Of a DNA stretch of 26,235 nucleotides, positions 15,617-23,340 are shown piece after piece. The first letter of the stretch is position 1. The number at the start of each line of letters is the position of its first letter. Origin of the DNA: an uncultured Clostridium sp. (GTDB lineage: Bacteria > Bacillota > Clostridia > TANB77 > CAG-508); NCBI GenBank assembly GCA_902496295.1, contig CABVAF010000011.1:1-26235 (forward strand), read 5' to 3'. A model generated the notes under the pieces. It worked only from the letters and a program-made list of their open reading frames with translations, was not told the origin of the DNA and made no database searches. A program made the position numbers and the translations under genes.

Positions 15617-17041
15617 TTGAGTAAAAATTATGATTTAGTTGTAATTGGTATGGGACCAAGTTCTATATTCTTGGCATATGAATTAATTCAAAAAAATAAA
15701 GCAGATAATGTTTTATTAATAGACGAAGGAAAGCCGGTAGAAAAAAGAAATTGCCCTATTGAAAAGTTGGGAAAATGCGTAAAATGTAAACCATTTTGTA
15801 ATATAACGAGTGGTTTTTCGGGAGCTGGAGCGTTTTCAGATGGAAAATTATCTTTGTATGACAAAGAAGATGATGACATACACATTGGAGGAAATTTACA
15901 TAAATATATTGGAGTTCCAAAAACAAAAGAACTTATAGATTATGCAGATAGTGTATATTTAAAATTCGGAGCAGATACTAAATTAGAGGGAATAGAGCAT
16001 AAAGACGACATAGACAGATTAAAGAAAAAATCTGCCAAAGAAGGCATATCTTTAATAAACATTCCTATTAGACATTTAGGAACAGAAAAAAGTCATGAAA
16101 TATATAAAAATATAGAAGAATATTTAGCTAAAAATAACATAAATATGATGTTTGAAACAATAGTTGATGACTTAATAATAAAAGATAATGAAATTAAAGG
16201 CGTAATAATAAAAAATGCAAATAAAAATGACCAAATAGAAGAAATTTATGCTAAAAAAGTAGTATTAGCAGTTGGAAGAAAAGGCGCAGATTGGCTTGTA
16301 AATATGTGCGATAAACACAAAATAAAAACAGAGCCAGGCACAGTAGATATAGGTGTAAGATACGAATTAAAAGATGAAGTAATGAAGGAGGTAAATGAAT
16401 ATTTATATGAGGGAAAATTCATAGGTTACCCATCGCCTTTTAAAGACAAAGTGAGAACATTTTGCCAAAATCCAAGTGGGTTTGTATCATCAGAAGTGTA
16501 TGATAACAATCTAACAATGGTAAATGGACATTCATATAAAGATAGAAAAAGTACTAATACAAATTTAGCAATTTTAGTTTCACATAATTTTAAGTATCCA
16601 TTTGATAAACCTATAGATTATGGAAAAAATATTGCTAAAAATTTAAATGAATTAGGAAATGATAATGTTTTAGTTCAAAGGTTGGGAGATATTTATAGAG
16701 GAAAAAGAACATGGGAAGAAGAGCTAAAAGCTAATGAAGTAGTTCCAACTTTAAAGTCAGCAGTAGCAGGAGATATTACATTTGCAATAGGTTATCGAAC
16801 AATGACAGATATTTTACAATTTATAAGAACATTAGATAAAGTTATAGAAGGATTTGCAGATCCATGTAATTTATTATATGCTCCAGAAATAAAATTCTAT
16901 AGTAACAAAGTTTGGATAAATGAAGATTTTGAAACAAGTATAAAAAATTTATATTGTATTGGAGATGGCGGAGGAATGACAAGAGGACTTATGATGGCAT
17001 CAGCAGCAGGAGTACAAATGGCAAGAAATTTGGTAAAGTAA
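15617..17041 (+). CDS. FAD-dependent dehydrogenase, COG2509 type
   Basis: 474 aa. An N-terminal dinucleotide fold (VVIGMGPSS, 8-16) binds FAD. A cysteine cluster follows: C46, C54, C57 and C61, then TSGFSGAGAFSDGKL; this arrangement is typical of the uncharacterised COG2509 NAD(FAD)-utilising dehydrogenases. GVDIG-like (VDIGVRYE) and the C-terminal CIGDGGGMTRGLMMASAAG, which closes the FAD site, fit the family. The cysteines might hold a metal or iron-sulfur centre, which is inference. Substrate unknown. The TTG start at 15617 follows GGTGAT; a terminator lies about 30 bp after the stop. Confidence 0.88.
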   Translation: MSKNYDLVVIGMGPSSIFLAYELIQKNKADNVLLIDEGKPVEKRNCPIEKLGKCVKCKPFCNITSGFSGAGAFSDGKLSLYDKEDDDIHIGGNLHKYIGVPKTKELIDYADSVYLKFGADTKLEGIEHKDDIDRLKKKSAKEGISLINIPIRHLGTEKSHEIYKNIEEYLAKNNINMMFETIVDDLIIKDNEIKGVIIKNANKNDQIEEIYAKKVVLAVGRKGADWLVNMCDKHKIKTEPGTVDIGVRYELKDEVMKEVNEYLYEGKFIGYPSPFKDKVRTFCQNPSGFVSSEVYDNNLTMVNGHSYKDRKSTNTNLAILVSHNFKYPFDKPIDYGKNIAKNLNELGNDNVLVQRLGDIYRGKRTWEEELKANEVVPTLKSAVAGDITFAIGYRTMTDILQFIRTLDKVIEGFADPCNLLYAPEIKFYSNKVWINEDFETSIKNLYCIGDGGGMTRGLMMASAAGVQMARNLVK

Positions 17042-17068
17042 ACAAACTAATAAAAATGTAAACAAAAA

Positions 17069-17129
17069 ATGTACCCTGTTTAGTAAACAATAAAAGTATT
17101 GTAGTTACTAAATAGAGGTGCATTTTTTT
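17069..17129 (+). terminator. Long-stem intrinsic terminator after the FAD dehydrogenase gene
   Basis: An imperfect stem of roughly 18 bp (from 17069, ATGTACC, with GGTGCAT ending at 17123; TTTAGTAA pairs with TTACTAAA inside) followed by seven T. Between this and gpr (17130-17249) the DNA is AT-rich. AAGTAT (17193) and AATACTA (17217-17223), 18 bp apart, loosely resemble a forespore sigma-G promoter, a tentative reading. Confidence 0.82.
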
Positions 17130-17249
17130 GCATTTTCTGGAATAAAACATATTTAAAATTGAAATAATAAAAATACATATTTATATAAAAATAAGTATTA
17201 AAAGTATTTATTTAAAAATACTAAAAAATTATATTAAAGAGGTGTTTTT

Positions 17250-18203
17250 ATGTACAATTTTAGAACAGATATGGCAGTAGAAAGAAGAGATTTATATAGG
17301 AAAGCGAATAATATAGAAAATGACATAGATGGAATAGAAACAGAAGAAGAAATAGTAGACGAAAATATACAAATCTCAAGAGTTAATGTTACTAATGAAA
17401 ATGGAGAGCAAGCAATAGGAAAAAAGAAAGGAACATATATTACAATAGATATAAAAAATTTAAAAATTGCAACTGAACCAGATATTCAAAAAGCATCTGA
17501 GACTTTAACGAAAGAATTAAGAAATTTAGTATCTAAGCATGCAGGAGAGCAAGAACCATTACTTGTTGTTGGGTTAGGTAATATATATGTAACACCAGAT
17601 TCATTAGGACCAAAAGTAGTACAAGACATTGATATTACAAGACATATTATGGAATATGTACCAGATGCAATAGATAAAGATGCAAGACCAGTAAGTGCAA
17701 TATCGCCAGGGGTACTAGGAACAACCGGAATAGAAACATTAGAAATTTTAAAAGGAATAGTAGATAATATAAAACCTAAATTAATTATAATAATAGATGC
17801 TTTAGCTTCTAGAAGTATGGAAAGAATAAGCAGTTCTATTCAATTAGCTGATACAGGAATAGTACCAGGAGCTGGAGTAGGAAATAAGAGAAAAGAAATT
17901 ACTATAAACACAGTAGGAATTCCGGTTATAGCAATAGGAATTCCTACTGTGGTAGAAGCGGCAACTATTGCAGCAGATAGTTTAGATTTATTTATAAAAA
18001 AATTACAAGAAGAAGCAAAATCAAATGAATATTTAAATAAAATGCAAGAAGAAGATAAATACGAAATGATAAAAGAAGTATTAGCGCCAAGCGATTATAA
18101 TTTTATTGTTACACCAAAAGAAATTGATGAATTAATAGAAAATATGTCAAGCATAGTGGCAAGAGGAATAAACTTTGCAGTACAAAAAGAAATAGCTAAG
18201 TAA
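17250..18203 (+). CDS. gpr: Spore protease GPR (germination endopeptidase)
   Basis: 317 aa. GPR degrades the small acid-soluble spore proteins when spores germinate. It is made in the forespore as a zymogen that removes its own N-terminal propeptide; TDMAVERRDLY (6-16) is the conserved start. The catalytic acidic residues of this family (A25) are D117 in VTPDSLGP and D183 in IIDALASRS, matching D127 and D193 of the B. megaterium enzyme. GLGN (108-111) and GIVPGAGVGNKR are further hallmarks. AGAGGTG precedes the ATG. The gene ends converging on, and overlapping by 8 bp, the TraX-like gene. It is strong evidence for a spore-forming lineage. Confidence 0.96.
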   Translation: MYNFRTDMAVERRDLYRKANNIENDIDGIETEEEIVDENIQISRVNVTNENGEQAIGKKKGTYITIDIKNLKIATEPDIQKASETLTKELRNLVSKHAGEQEPLLVVGLGNIYVTPDSLGPKVVQDIDITRHIMEYVPDAIDKDARPVSAISPGVLGTTGIETLEILKGIVDNIKPKLIIIIDALASRSMERISSSIQLADTGIVPGAGVGNKRKEITINTVGIPVIAIGIPTVVEAATIAADSLDLFIKKLQEEAKSNEYLNKMQEEDKYEMIKEVLAPSDYNFIVTPKEIDELIENMSSIVARGINFAVQKEIAK

Positions 18204-18930
18204 TAACAAAAGTAAATAGTAAATATAAAATTAATAAATGAACAGGGTAAAAGATATATAAGAAATATTTTAGTTTTTTACCCTGTTTTCCATTATATAA
18301 ATTAATAAATAGAATAGGTAAAATATTAAATGCAAATAACCAAAGATATACAACATTAAATCCAGTTTTTATCATATCTATACCATAATAAATTATGCAC
18401 ATAGTTATAAATGCAATATTCATAGCAAGCCTGTTTTCTTTAAAATAGTAAAACATAAAAACTAATAAAATTCCCCACCAGCCATAGTCTACCTTTGCAA
18501 AATGACCGATTATACAAATTATAGTAACTGGAATAAACTCAATAATAAGTTTTAATAATACTCTAAAAAAAGAATCCTTTACCTTTATATCTAATTTGGA
18601 AGAAATATCTTTATGCACATAGTCATGTAACCATATTGCAATTAATCCTAAAGTAAGTGTAAAAAATATGTTTAATCTTACAGCATTAGAGTATACAGAC
18701 AAAAAGAGTATATATGGTATTTGAGAAATAAGTGCAAATGCCATTAATCTTATAAAATACTTTTTCAAACTTTTTGTATGTAAAAAACCTTCAGAAATTT
18801 GAAATGCAAAAATAGGGAAAGCTATTCTACCAATATAATTAAAAGGTGTAATATAACCATACATAGCACTACCTAAGTGGTCACAAAACATAGTAATCAT
18901 AGCTATAATTTTCAAAACAAAACTTGTCAT
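18196..18930 (-). CDS. TraX family membrane protein
   Basis: 244 aa, about seven hydrophobic helices. The start (KIIAMITMFCDHLGSAMYG) with its conserved Asp-His, the following IGRIAFPIFAFQISEGF, and the C-terminal FYPVHLLIL match the TraX family, named after the F-pilin N-acetylase. Chromosomal TraX-like proteins in Firmicutes are putative membrane acyltransferases with unknown substrates; no conjugation genes are present here. The ATG overlaps the nnrD stop (ATGA), so translation is probably coupled. Its 3' end overlaps gpr by 8 bp tail to tail. Confidence 0.87.
   Translation of the reverse strand: MTSFVLKIIAMITMFCDHLGSAMYGYITPFNYIGRIAFPIFAFQISEGFLHTKSLKKYFIRLMAFALISQIPYILFLSVYSNAVRLNIFFTLTLGLIAIWLHDYVHKDISSKLDIKVKDSFFRVLLKLIIEFIPVTIICIIGHFAKVDYGWWGILLVFMFYYFKENRLAMNIAFITMCIIYYGIDMIKTGFNVVYLWLFAFNILPILFINLYNGKQGKKLKYFLYIFYPVHLLILYLLFTFVIT
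18242..18289 (+). terminator. Possible gpr terminator lying inside the TraX-like gene
   Basis: ACAGGGTAAA (18242-18251) pairs perfectly with TTTACCCTGT (18277-18286), followed by TTT. It starts 38 bp after the gpr stop and lies within the C-terminal codons of the opposite-strand TraX-like gene. Confidence 0.6.
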
Positions 18931-19808
18931 AATAAATCCTCTTTACTTCTAATTTTATTTATTGCTTCTGGAATATAGTGAACTGTATCAGAAGCAATCA
19001 TACTAATATCATTAATTTCTTTTTGTGCTAGTTCTCCTGCCAAGCCAGCAATATAAGCACCAGAAGCTATTGTTAAAATAGAAGGAGCATTATATCCAAG
19101 AAGACCCACCAAAATTCCAGATAAAACATCTCCACTTCCAGCTGTAGCCATTCCAGGGCAACCACGATTAACTTCTATAATTTGACTACCATCTGTAATC
19201 AGAGTTATTGGACCTTTCAAAAGTAAAATAACATTATATATTTTAGCAAAATTTTTTGCTATATTATTTTTATCTTTTTCAATTTCATCTATAGAAAATC
19301 CTGATAATCTTTCAAATTCCTTTAAATGAGGAGTCAAAACAACTTTACATTTAGTAGTATTTAAGATATTTTTATCAATCTTAGATAAAATATTTAATCC
19401 ATCTGCATCAATAATTACAGGAATTTCATAATTGTTTAAAATATACTTTAGTATTTGTTCATTATGTTGTCCATTTCCCCAACCCATACCTATTGACAAA
19501 GCTTTAACTTTGTTTAAAGCAGAATCTATTTGAGCTTGGCGAAAAATCATGTTAGATTCTATGTCATCTATTAAAAATAGTGTTTGTTCTAATAAATATG
19601 GAGCAACTATGTTAGACAAAGATTTAGGAATTATTAGTTTAGAAACTCCGCAACCAGACCTTAAAGCAGCTAAGCTCATATTTGAAAGTTTTATCGCACC
19701 TGAATAATTAATGCATCCTCCCATTATTGCAACATAACCATAGTTACCTTTATTTGTATTACTTTCTCTAATAGGAAAAATATCCTGTATATCTTTAGAT
19801 TTCAACAT
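18927..19808 (-). CDS. nnrD: ADP-dependent (S)-NAD(P)H-hydrate dehydratase
   Basis: 293 aa, the carbohydrate-kinase-like dehydratase domain alone, as in B. subtilis YxkO; the epimerase half (NnrE) found fused in many bacteria is absent. It repairs hydrated, damaged NAD(P)H using ADP. Motifs: GYVAIMGG and SGAIKLSNMSLAALRSG (24-52), IIDADGLNIL (132-141), TPHLKEFERL (159-168), LLLKGP and the active-site anion hole AGSGDVLSGI (223-232) with D227. GGTGAT precedes the ATG. It overlaps the TraX-like gene by 4 bp. Confidence 0.93.
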   Translation of the reverse strand: MLKSKDIQDIFPIRESNTNKGNYGYVAIMGGCINYSGAIKLSNMSLAALRSGCGVSKLIIPKSLSNIVAPYLLEQTLFLIDDIESNMIFRQAQIDSALNKVKALSIGMGWGNGQHNEQILKYILNNYEIPVIIDADGLNILSKIDKNILNTTKCKVVLTPHLKEFERLSGFSIDEIEKDKNNIAKNFAKIYNVILLLKGPITLITDGSQIIEVNRGCPGMATAGSGDVLSGILVGLLGYNAPSILTIASGAYIAGLAGELAQKEINDISMIASDTVHYIPEAINKIRSKEDLL

Positions 19809-19837
19809 CTTATCACCTTTTTTATAAAATTAAATTT

Positions 19838-19865
19838 ATTATATCATTACATTATTTTTTTTCAA
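19838..19865 (-). promoter_or_regulatory. Predicted promoter for nnrD-TraX
   Basis: On the minus strand, TTGAAA (19860-19865), a 16-bp spacer and TATAAT (19838-19843), 29 bp upstream of the nnrD start codon. A TATAAT on the plus strand (19897-19902) may serve the HD-domain gene but lacks a good -35. Confidence 0.6.
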
Positions 19866-19931
19866 TAAATACATATAAAAAATATGGAATTAGTGATATA
19901 ATAACACAAATATTAAGAAAGAGGTAAATTT

Positions 19932-20714
19932 ATGGGAAGTTTTTCAAATGCTATAGAAGAATTTAGAAAATATATAATAGAAAATTATAATCCTAAAGAT
20001 GGAATGATAAAGCTAAAAATAAGACATACATATGGAGTAGTAGATGCAAGCGAATATATTGCTAAAAATATAGGTTTAGATAATGAAAATGTACAATTAG
20101 CAAAGCTAATTGCATTATTACATGATATAGGTAGATTTGAGCAAGCAAAAGAATACAAAGACTATAGAGATTACAAAAATATAGACCATGCGGAATTGGG
20201 AGTTAAAATTTTATTTGAAGATGGTTTAATAAGGAGATTTATACAAGATAGCAAATATGACAAGATTATTTTAAAGGCGATTAGAAACCATAATAAATTA
20301 AAAATAGAAGATGGATTAAATGAAAAGGAATTACTTCATGCAAAAATAATTAGAGATGCGGATAAAACAGATAACTTTAGAGTAAAAGTAGAAGATAGTT
20401 TTGAAGATATAGCTAATTTAACTAGAGAAGAATTAGAAAATAGTAATATAACAGATAAAATCTATAATGACTTTATGAATAATAAATTAATTGTAATCTC
20501 TGAAAGAAAAGAGCCATTAGACTATTGGATATCATATATAGCATTTATATTTGACTATAATTTTGAAATAGGATTAAAATACATATATGATGGAAATTAC
20601 GTAAATACTATGATAGATAGAATAGATTATAAAAGGGATGAAGTAAAAGAAAAAATGAATAGAATTAGAAAACATGCTTTAAACTTTCTTGAAGATAAAA
20701 TATATAGTATATAA
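19932..20714 (+). CDS. HD-domain metal-dependent phosphohydrolase
   Basis: 260 aa. HD metal ligands are visible: H32, the H64-D65 doublet in ALLHDIGRFEQ, H86 in IDHAELG, H120 in IRNHNK and D142/D144 in RDADKTDN. Members act on phosphomonoesters or nucleotides; the substrate here cannot be told. Soluble, cytoplasmic. AGAGG precedes the ATG, and a terminator 12 bp after the stop makes it monocistronic. Confidence 0.88.
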   Translation: MGSFSNAIEEFRKYIIENYNPKDGMIKLKIRHTYGVVDASEYIAKNIGLDNENVQLAKLIALLHDIGRFEQAKEYKDYRDYKNIDHAELGVKILFEDGLIRRFIQDSKYDKIILKAIRNHNKLKIEDGLNEKELLHAKIIRDADKTDNFRVKVEDSFEDIANLTREELENSNITDKIYNDFMNNKLIVISERKEPLDYWISYIAFIFDYNFEIGLKYIYDGNYVNTMIDRIDYKRDEVKEKMNRIRKHALNFLEDKIYSI

Positions 20715-20726
20715 AGGAGAAAAAAT

Positions 20727-20755
20727 AGCTTACATTATTTTGTAAGTTATTTTTT
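20727..20755 (+). terminator. Intrinsic terminator after the HD-domain gene
   Basis: A 7-bp stem (20727-20733 with 20742-20748, one G.T) followed by a T-rich tract. Confidence 0.75.
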
Positions 20756-20769
20756 AATATGCTTTAAAT

Positions 20770-20864
20770 AAAAAAAGAACACCATATCGAAATTTCCTTA
20801 TTTCAATATGGGTTCGCAGTATTGGAGCAAATCACATACAAGTTACGAACTTTGTTCTCTTTCT
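20770..20864 (-). ncRNA. Putative small structured RNA (unknown family)
   Basis: Read on the minus strand, a promoter-like sequence (20871-20899) leads into about 95 nt that fold as a three-way junction. The closing stem is GAACA (20853-20857, plus strand TGTTC) with 20777-20781, extended outward by A-U and G.U pairs to about ten pairs. Arm one is GTTCG/CGAAC (20812-20816, 20846-20850). Arm two is CCATAT/ATATGG (20782-20787, 20806-20811), continued by GAAAT/ATTTC (20789-20793, 20800-20804). The 3' arm runs straight into seven U, as in an intrinsic terminator. I do not recognise an Rfam family. It could instead be an intergenic palindromic repeat or a mobile-element relic. Confidence 0.4.
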
Positions 20865-20870
20865 AAAATT

Positions 20871-20899
20871 ATTACATACTAAAGATATTTTTAATTCAA
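20871..20899 (-). promoter_or_regulatory. Predicted promoter of the putative small RNA
   Basis: On the minus strand, TTGAAT (20894-20899), a 17-bp spacer and TGTAAT (20871-20876), giving a start near 20864. Confidence 0.4.
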
Positions 20900-21004
20900 T
20901 CTTTTAATATAATATTCTAGGAATTATAGATTATTTTTTATTTTAATGATATAATTAGCACAACAAACAAATCGTTAATAGTAAGTTGTCGAGGAGATGT
21001 AATA

Positions 21005-21253
21005 GTGAAAGATAAGCAAATATTATTAGATAATATAGATAAAGTTCATACTACTGAAATGGGTATTGACAGAATAAAGAAGAACTTAAATTTAGATACC
21101 AATAATGTAGTTGAATATTGTAAAAATAAAATATTAAATGAAAATTGCAATATTTATAAGCAAGGCAAGAATTGGTATTGTGAAATTGATAATATAATAA
21201 TAACTATTAATTCATATAGTTATACGATTATCACAGCACATACTATTCGTTAA
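21005..21253 (+). CDS. DUF3781 domain protein
   Basis: 82 aa. LLDNIDKVHTTEMGIDRIKKNL at 7-28 (key part DKVHTTE), VVEYCKNKI, GKNWYCEIDN and the ending SYTIITAH match DUF3781, a small protein family of Firmicutes with no known function. Soluble, no signal. The GTG start at 21005 follows GAGGAG by about 7 nt. A TATAAT at 20950-20955 may be its -10; no clear -35. It is followed after 53 bp by the small membrane protein. Confidence 0.85.
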   Translation: MKDKQILLDNIDKVHTTEMGIDRIKKNLNLDTNNVVEYCKNKILNENCNIYKQGKNWYCEIDNIIITINSYSYTIITAHTIR

Positions 21254-21306
21254 ATTACAATTTAATAGTTTTACAGAGAAATAGTAATTTACAGAGGTGT
21301 TTGAAA

Positions 21307-21534
21307 TTGAAAAAAAGAATATTGGTTGTTGAGATAATTGCCATATTAATATTAATTTTATCATTTATAATTCCTATAAGAAAAGAAGAAAAATGGATAG
21401 TTGTTGAAGATACGAATCCTACCGGCTTTTTTGGAGGTGGATTTACAACATCTGAAAAATATGAAATATACTATAATATATATAAAGTACCCATATTCAA
21501 AAAAACAACAGGTGAAACACAGAAAACAGGTTAA
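21307..21534 (+). CDS. Small predicted membrane protein, unknown
   Basis: 75 aa from TTG at 21307, preferred over TTG at 21301 because GAGGTG (21294-21299) then has a usable 7-nt spacing. One N-terminal transmembrane helix (about 4-24) is followed by a short extracytoplasmic part containing GFFGGGF and repeated Tyr. I do not recognise a family. It may be cotranscribed with the DUF3781 gene. Confidence 0.6.
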   Translation: MKKRILVVEIIAILILILSFIIPIRKEEKWIVVEDTNPTGFFGGGFTTSEKYEIYYNIYKVPIFKKTTGETQKTG

Positions 21535-21574
21535 TAACGACAAATTACAATTTATTGATTAGATGTTTATTAAG

Positions 21575-21604
21575 GAGATTACCATTTTTGATAATCTCTA
21601 TTTT
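21575..21604 (+). terminator. Probable terminator after the small membrane protein
   Basis: GAGATTA (21575-21581) pairs with TAATCTC (21592-21598), followed by a T-rich but interrupted tail. Confidence 0.6.
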
Positions 21605-21641
21605 AATGTTACAAAAAGTTTTAAGAAAAAATTTTAATTAC

Positions 21642-21670
21642 TTGACTTGAATTTTTTATTATTCTATTAT
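21642..21670 (+). promoter_or_regulatory. Predicted promoter for the C45-family gene
   Basis: TTGACT (21642-21647), a 17-bp spacer and TATTAT (21665-21670), 50 bp before the ATG at 21720. Confidence 0.6.
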
Positions 21671-21719
21671 TTAAACAGAGCAAGATCTTACTCAAAAAAT
21701 ATAGGGAGGAATAATAGAA

Positions 21720-22727
21720 ATGTATCATTCAAGATTAAAAAAAACTCACTATGAAGCAGGTTATAAGTGGGGAAGTTTATTGTATAAAAATGGAAATATT
21801 ATAAGTAATCAACATACTTTTGTAATAACAAAAGAAAGAGAAGAGTTTGCTAAAAAATGTTTGCCAATATATGAGAAATATTATCCAGAGGTACTTGAAG
21901 AAATAAAGGGTATTGCTGATGGGCAAAAGAGTTCTTATGAAGATTTATATACTTTTTTAATTAGTATGTATTGTTTTGAATTTAATAATCATTGTACTTG
22001 CTTTGCGTTTAAGGACGACGATAATATTATTTTTGGTAGAAATAGTGATTTTCTTGTATCATTGGAAAAACTATATATGAATTGTTTGTATAATTTAGAT
22101 AATAGTTATGCGTTTAATGCAAACACAACAGCCTTTACTCAAATGGAAGATGGCATAAACGAATTTGGACTTGCGATAGGACTTACCTTTGTGTATCCAA
22201 AAATAAAACAAGCAGGGTTTAATGCAGGTATGTTAGTTCGCTATTTATTAGAAAAATGTAAAACAACAAAAGAAGCAATATTAAAATTAAAAGAATTACC
22301 GATTGCTTCAGCACAAACTCTAACTATTATAGACAGAATAGGAGATATGGCAGTCATAGAGTGTAATTCTAAAAATATAGAAATTATTAGACCAAATGTA
22401 GATGGAAACTTTGTTGCCACTGCTAATAATTTTAATTCATTAAAAATGAAAGAATATAGAAATGTTGGAATTGACGATTGGAATTCTGATGAAAGATATA
22501 AGGTAGCATATAGTTCATTAAAAGAGCATAAAGACAAATATTCTTTAGAATTAGCAAAAGATATACTATCTGGGAAGCTTGGCTTTATGTGTCAGTATAA
22601 TCGAAAATCAGGAGCAGATACAGTATGGTCAGTAATATATGACTTGAAAAATAATAGAATATATAGGGTTGAGGGAAATCCATCACGAAAGCAATTTAAA
22701 GAAGATATAAGAATGAAGTTTAAATGA
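21720..22727 (+). CDS. C45-family autoproteolytic acyltransferase/hydrolase
   Basis: 335 aa. The pattern HCTCFAF (91-97) followed by IFGRNSDF (104-111) marks the Ntn-hydrolase family C45 (isopenicillin N acyltransferase-like, linear amide C-N hydrolases). Autocleavage before Cys92 would expose it as nucleophile, leaving about 91 residues as the cleaved part. Later motifs DGINEFGLAIGLTFVYP (143-159) and AVIECNSKNIEII also fit. No signal peptide, so cytoplasmic. Substrate unknown; relatives cleave or form amide bonds of acylated amines, beta-lactams or small peptides. GGGAGG precedes the ATG. Own promoter and terminator. Confidence 0.85.
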   Translation: MYHSRLKKTHYEAGYKWGSLLYKNGNIISNQHTFVITKEREEFAKKCLPIYEKYYPEVLEEIKGIADGQKSSYEDLYTFLISMYCFEFNNHCTCFAFKDDDNIIFGRNSDFLVSLEKLYMNCLYNLDNSYAFNANTTAFTQMEDGINEFGLAIGLTFVYPKIKQAGFNAGMLVRYLLEKCKTTKEAILKLKELPIASAQTLTIIDRIGDMAVIECNSKNIEIIRPNVDGNFVATANNFNSLKMKEYRNVGIDDWNSDERYKVAYSSLKEHKDKYSLELAKDILSGKLGFMCQYNRKSGADTVWSVIYDLKNNRIYRVEGNPSRKQFKEDIRMKFK

Positions 22728-22734
22728 TAGATTA

Positions 22735-22772
22735 GAGCTTATCAAAATTATTAAAAATGATAGGCTCTTTTT
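22735..22772 (+). terminator. Intrinsic terminator after the C45-family gene
   Basis: GAGCTTATC (22735-22743) pairs with GATAGGCTC (22759-22767, one T.G), followed by TTTTT. Confidence 0.85.
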
Positions 22773-22922
22773 AATTGTTAATATAGTTTTTTGAATTCTC
22801 AAATGATATACTTAAAAAGTAAATCATAATTATATATTCCATAAAAATTAAATTAATTTGTGTTAGCAACTAAAATGCAACAAAAAATATCGTAATAGTT
22901 GATAGAGGCAACTGTGTGTATT

Positions 22923-22931
22923 TGCTATAAT
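22923..22931 (+). promoter_or_regulatory. Extended -10 promoter for the XRE-Ere pair
   Basis: TGCTATAAT (extended -10) lies 25 bp before the XRE gene ATG. No good -35 at the right distance. GCAAC occurs three times just upstream (22866, 22877, 22908) with GTTG at 22898; these could be operator elements, a weak guess. Confidence 0.45.
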
Positions 22932-22956
22932 TGAGTGTAAGAAAGGAGGCATTTGT

Positions 22957-23310
22957 ATGAAAGTTTTAGGAGTAATTATTTTTGGAATAGTATTGTTAAT
23001 AGGGTTAGCAATATTAACAATGTTTATATTTTTAGGAATATATCTTATAAAAGCCTTAAAAAGATATATTAAATCAAAAGATGTTATGAAAGAAAAAGCG
23101 TTAATGAAAAAAACTTTAGGAGAAGTTTTAAAACAACATAGAGAAAATTGCAAAATGACACAAGAATTTGTTGCTGAAGCAATAGGGGTAAGTAGACAAG
23201 CAGTATCTAAATGGGAAAATGGTACTTCTGATCCGAGCATGTCAAATTTAATTATGCTTGCTAAATTATTTAATATTTCTGCTGAAGAATTATTAAATGA
23301 AGTACAATAA
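22957..23310 (+). CDS. Membrane-anchored XRE-family HTH protein
   Basis: 117 aa. An N-terminal hydrophobic helix (about 4-31) and a basic linker (33-50) precede a complete HTH_XRE domain (about 52-117): LGEVLKQHRENCKMTQEFVAE, the recognition helix region SRQAVSKWENG, and the SAEELL end. The DNA-binding part is intact; the membrane helix replaces the usual free N-terminus, suggesting a membrane-tethered regulator that could sense an envelope signal (inference). AAAGGAGG precedes the ATG. The Ere-like gene starts 30 bp later, so they are likely cotranscribed. A 208-aa open frame on the opposite strand is a shadow. Confidence 0.85.
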   Translation: MKVLGVIIFGIVLLIGLAILTMFIFLGIYLIKALKRYIKSKDVMKEKALMKKTLGEVLKQHRENCKMTQEFVAEAIGVSRQAVSKWENGTSDPSMSNLIMLAKLFNISAEELLNEVQ

Positions 23311-23340
23311 TAAATAGCAAATATGAAAGGAATAATAATT

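Noticed and set aside
20777..20857. Integron attC site
   Set aside because: The inverted repeats are of similar size to attC but lack the conserved GTTRRRY/RYYYAAC core, and no integron integrase is present.
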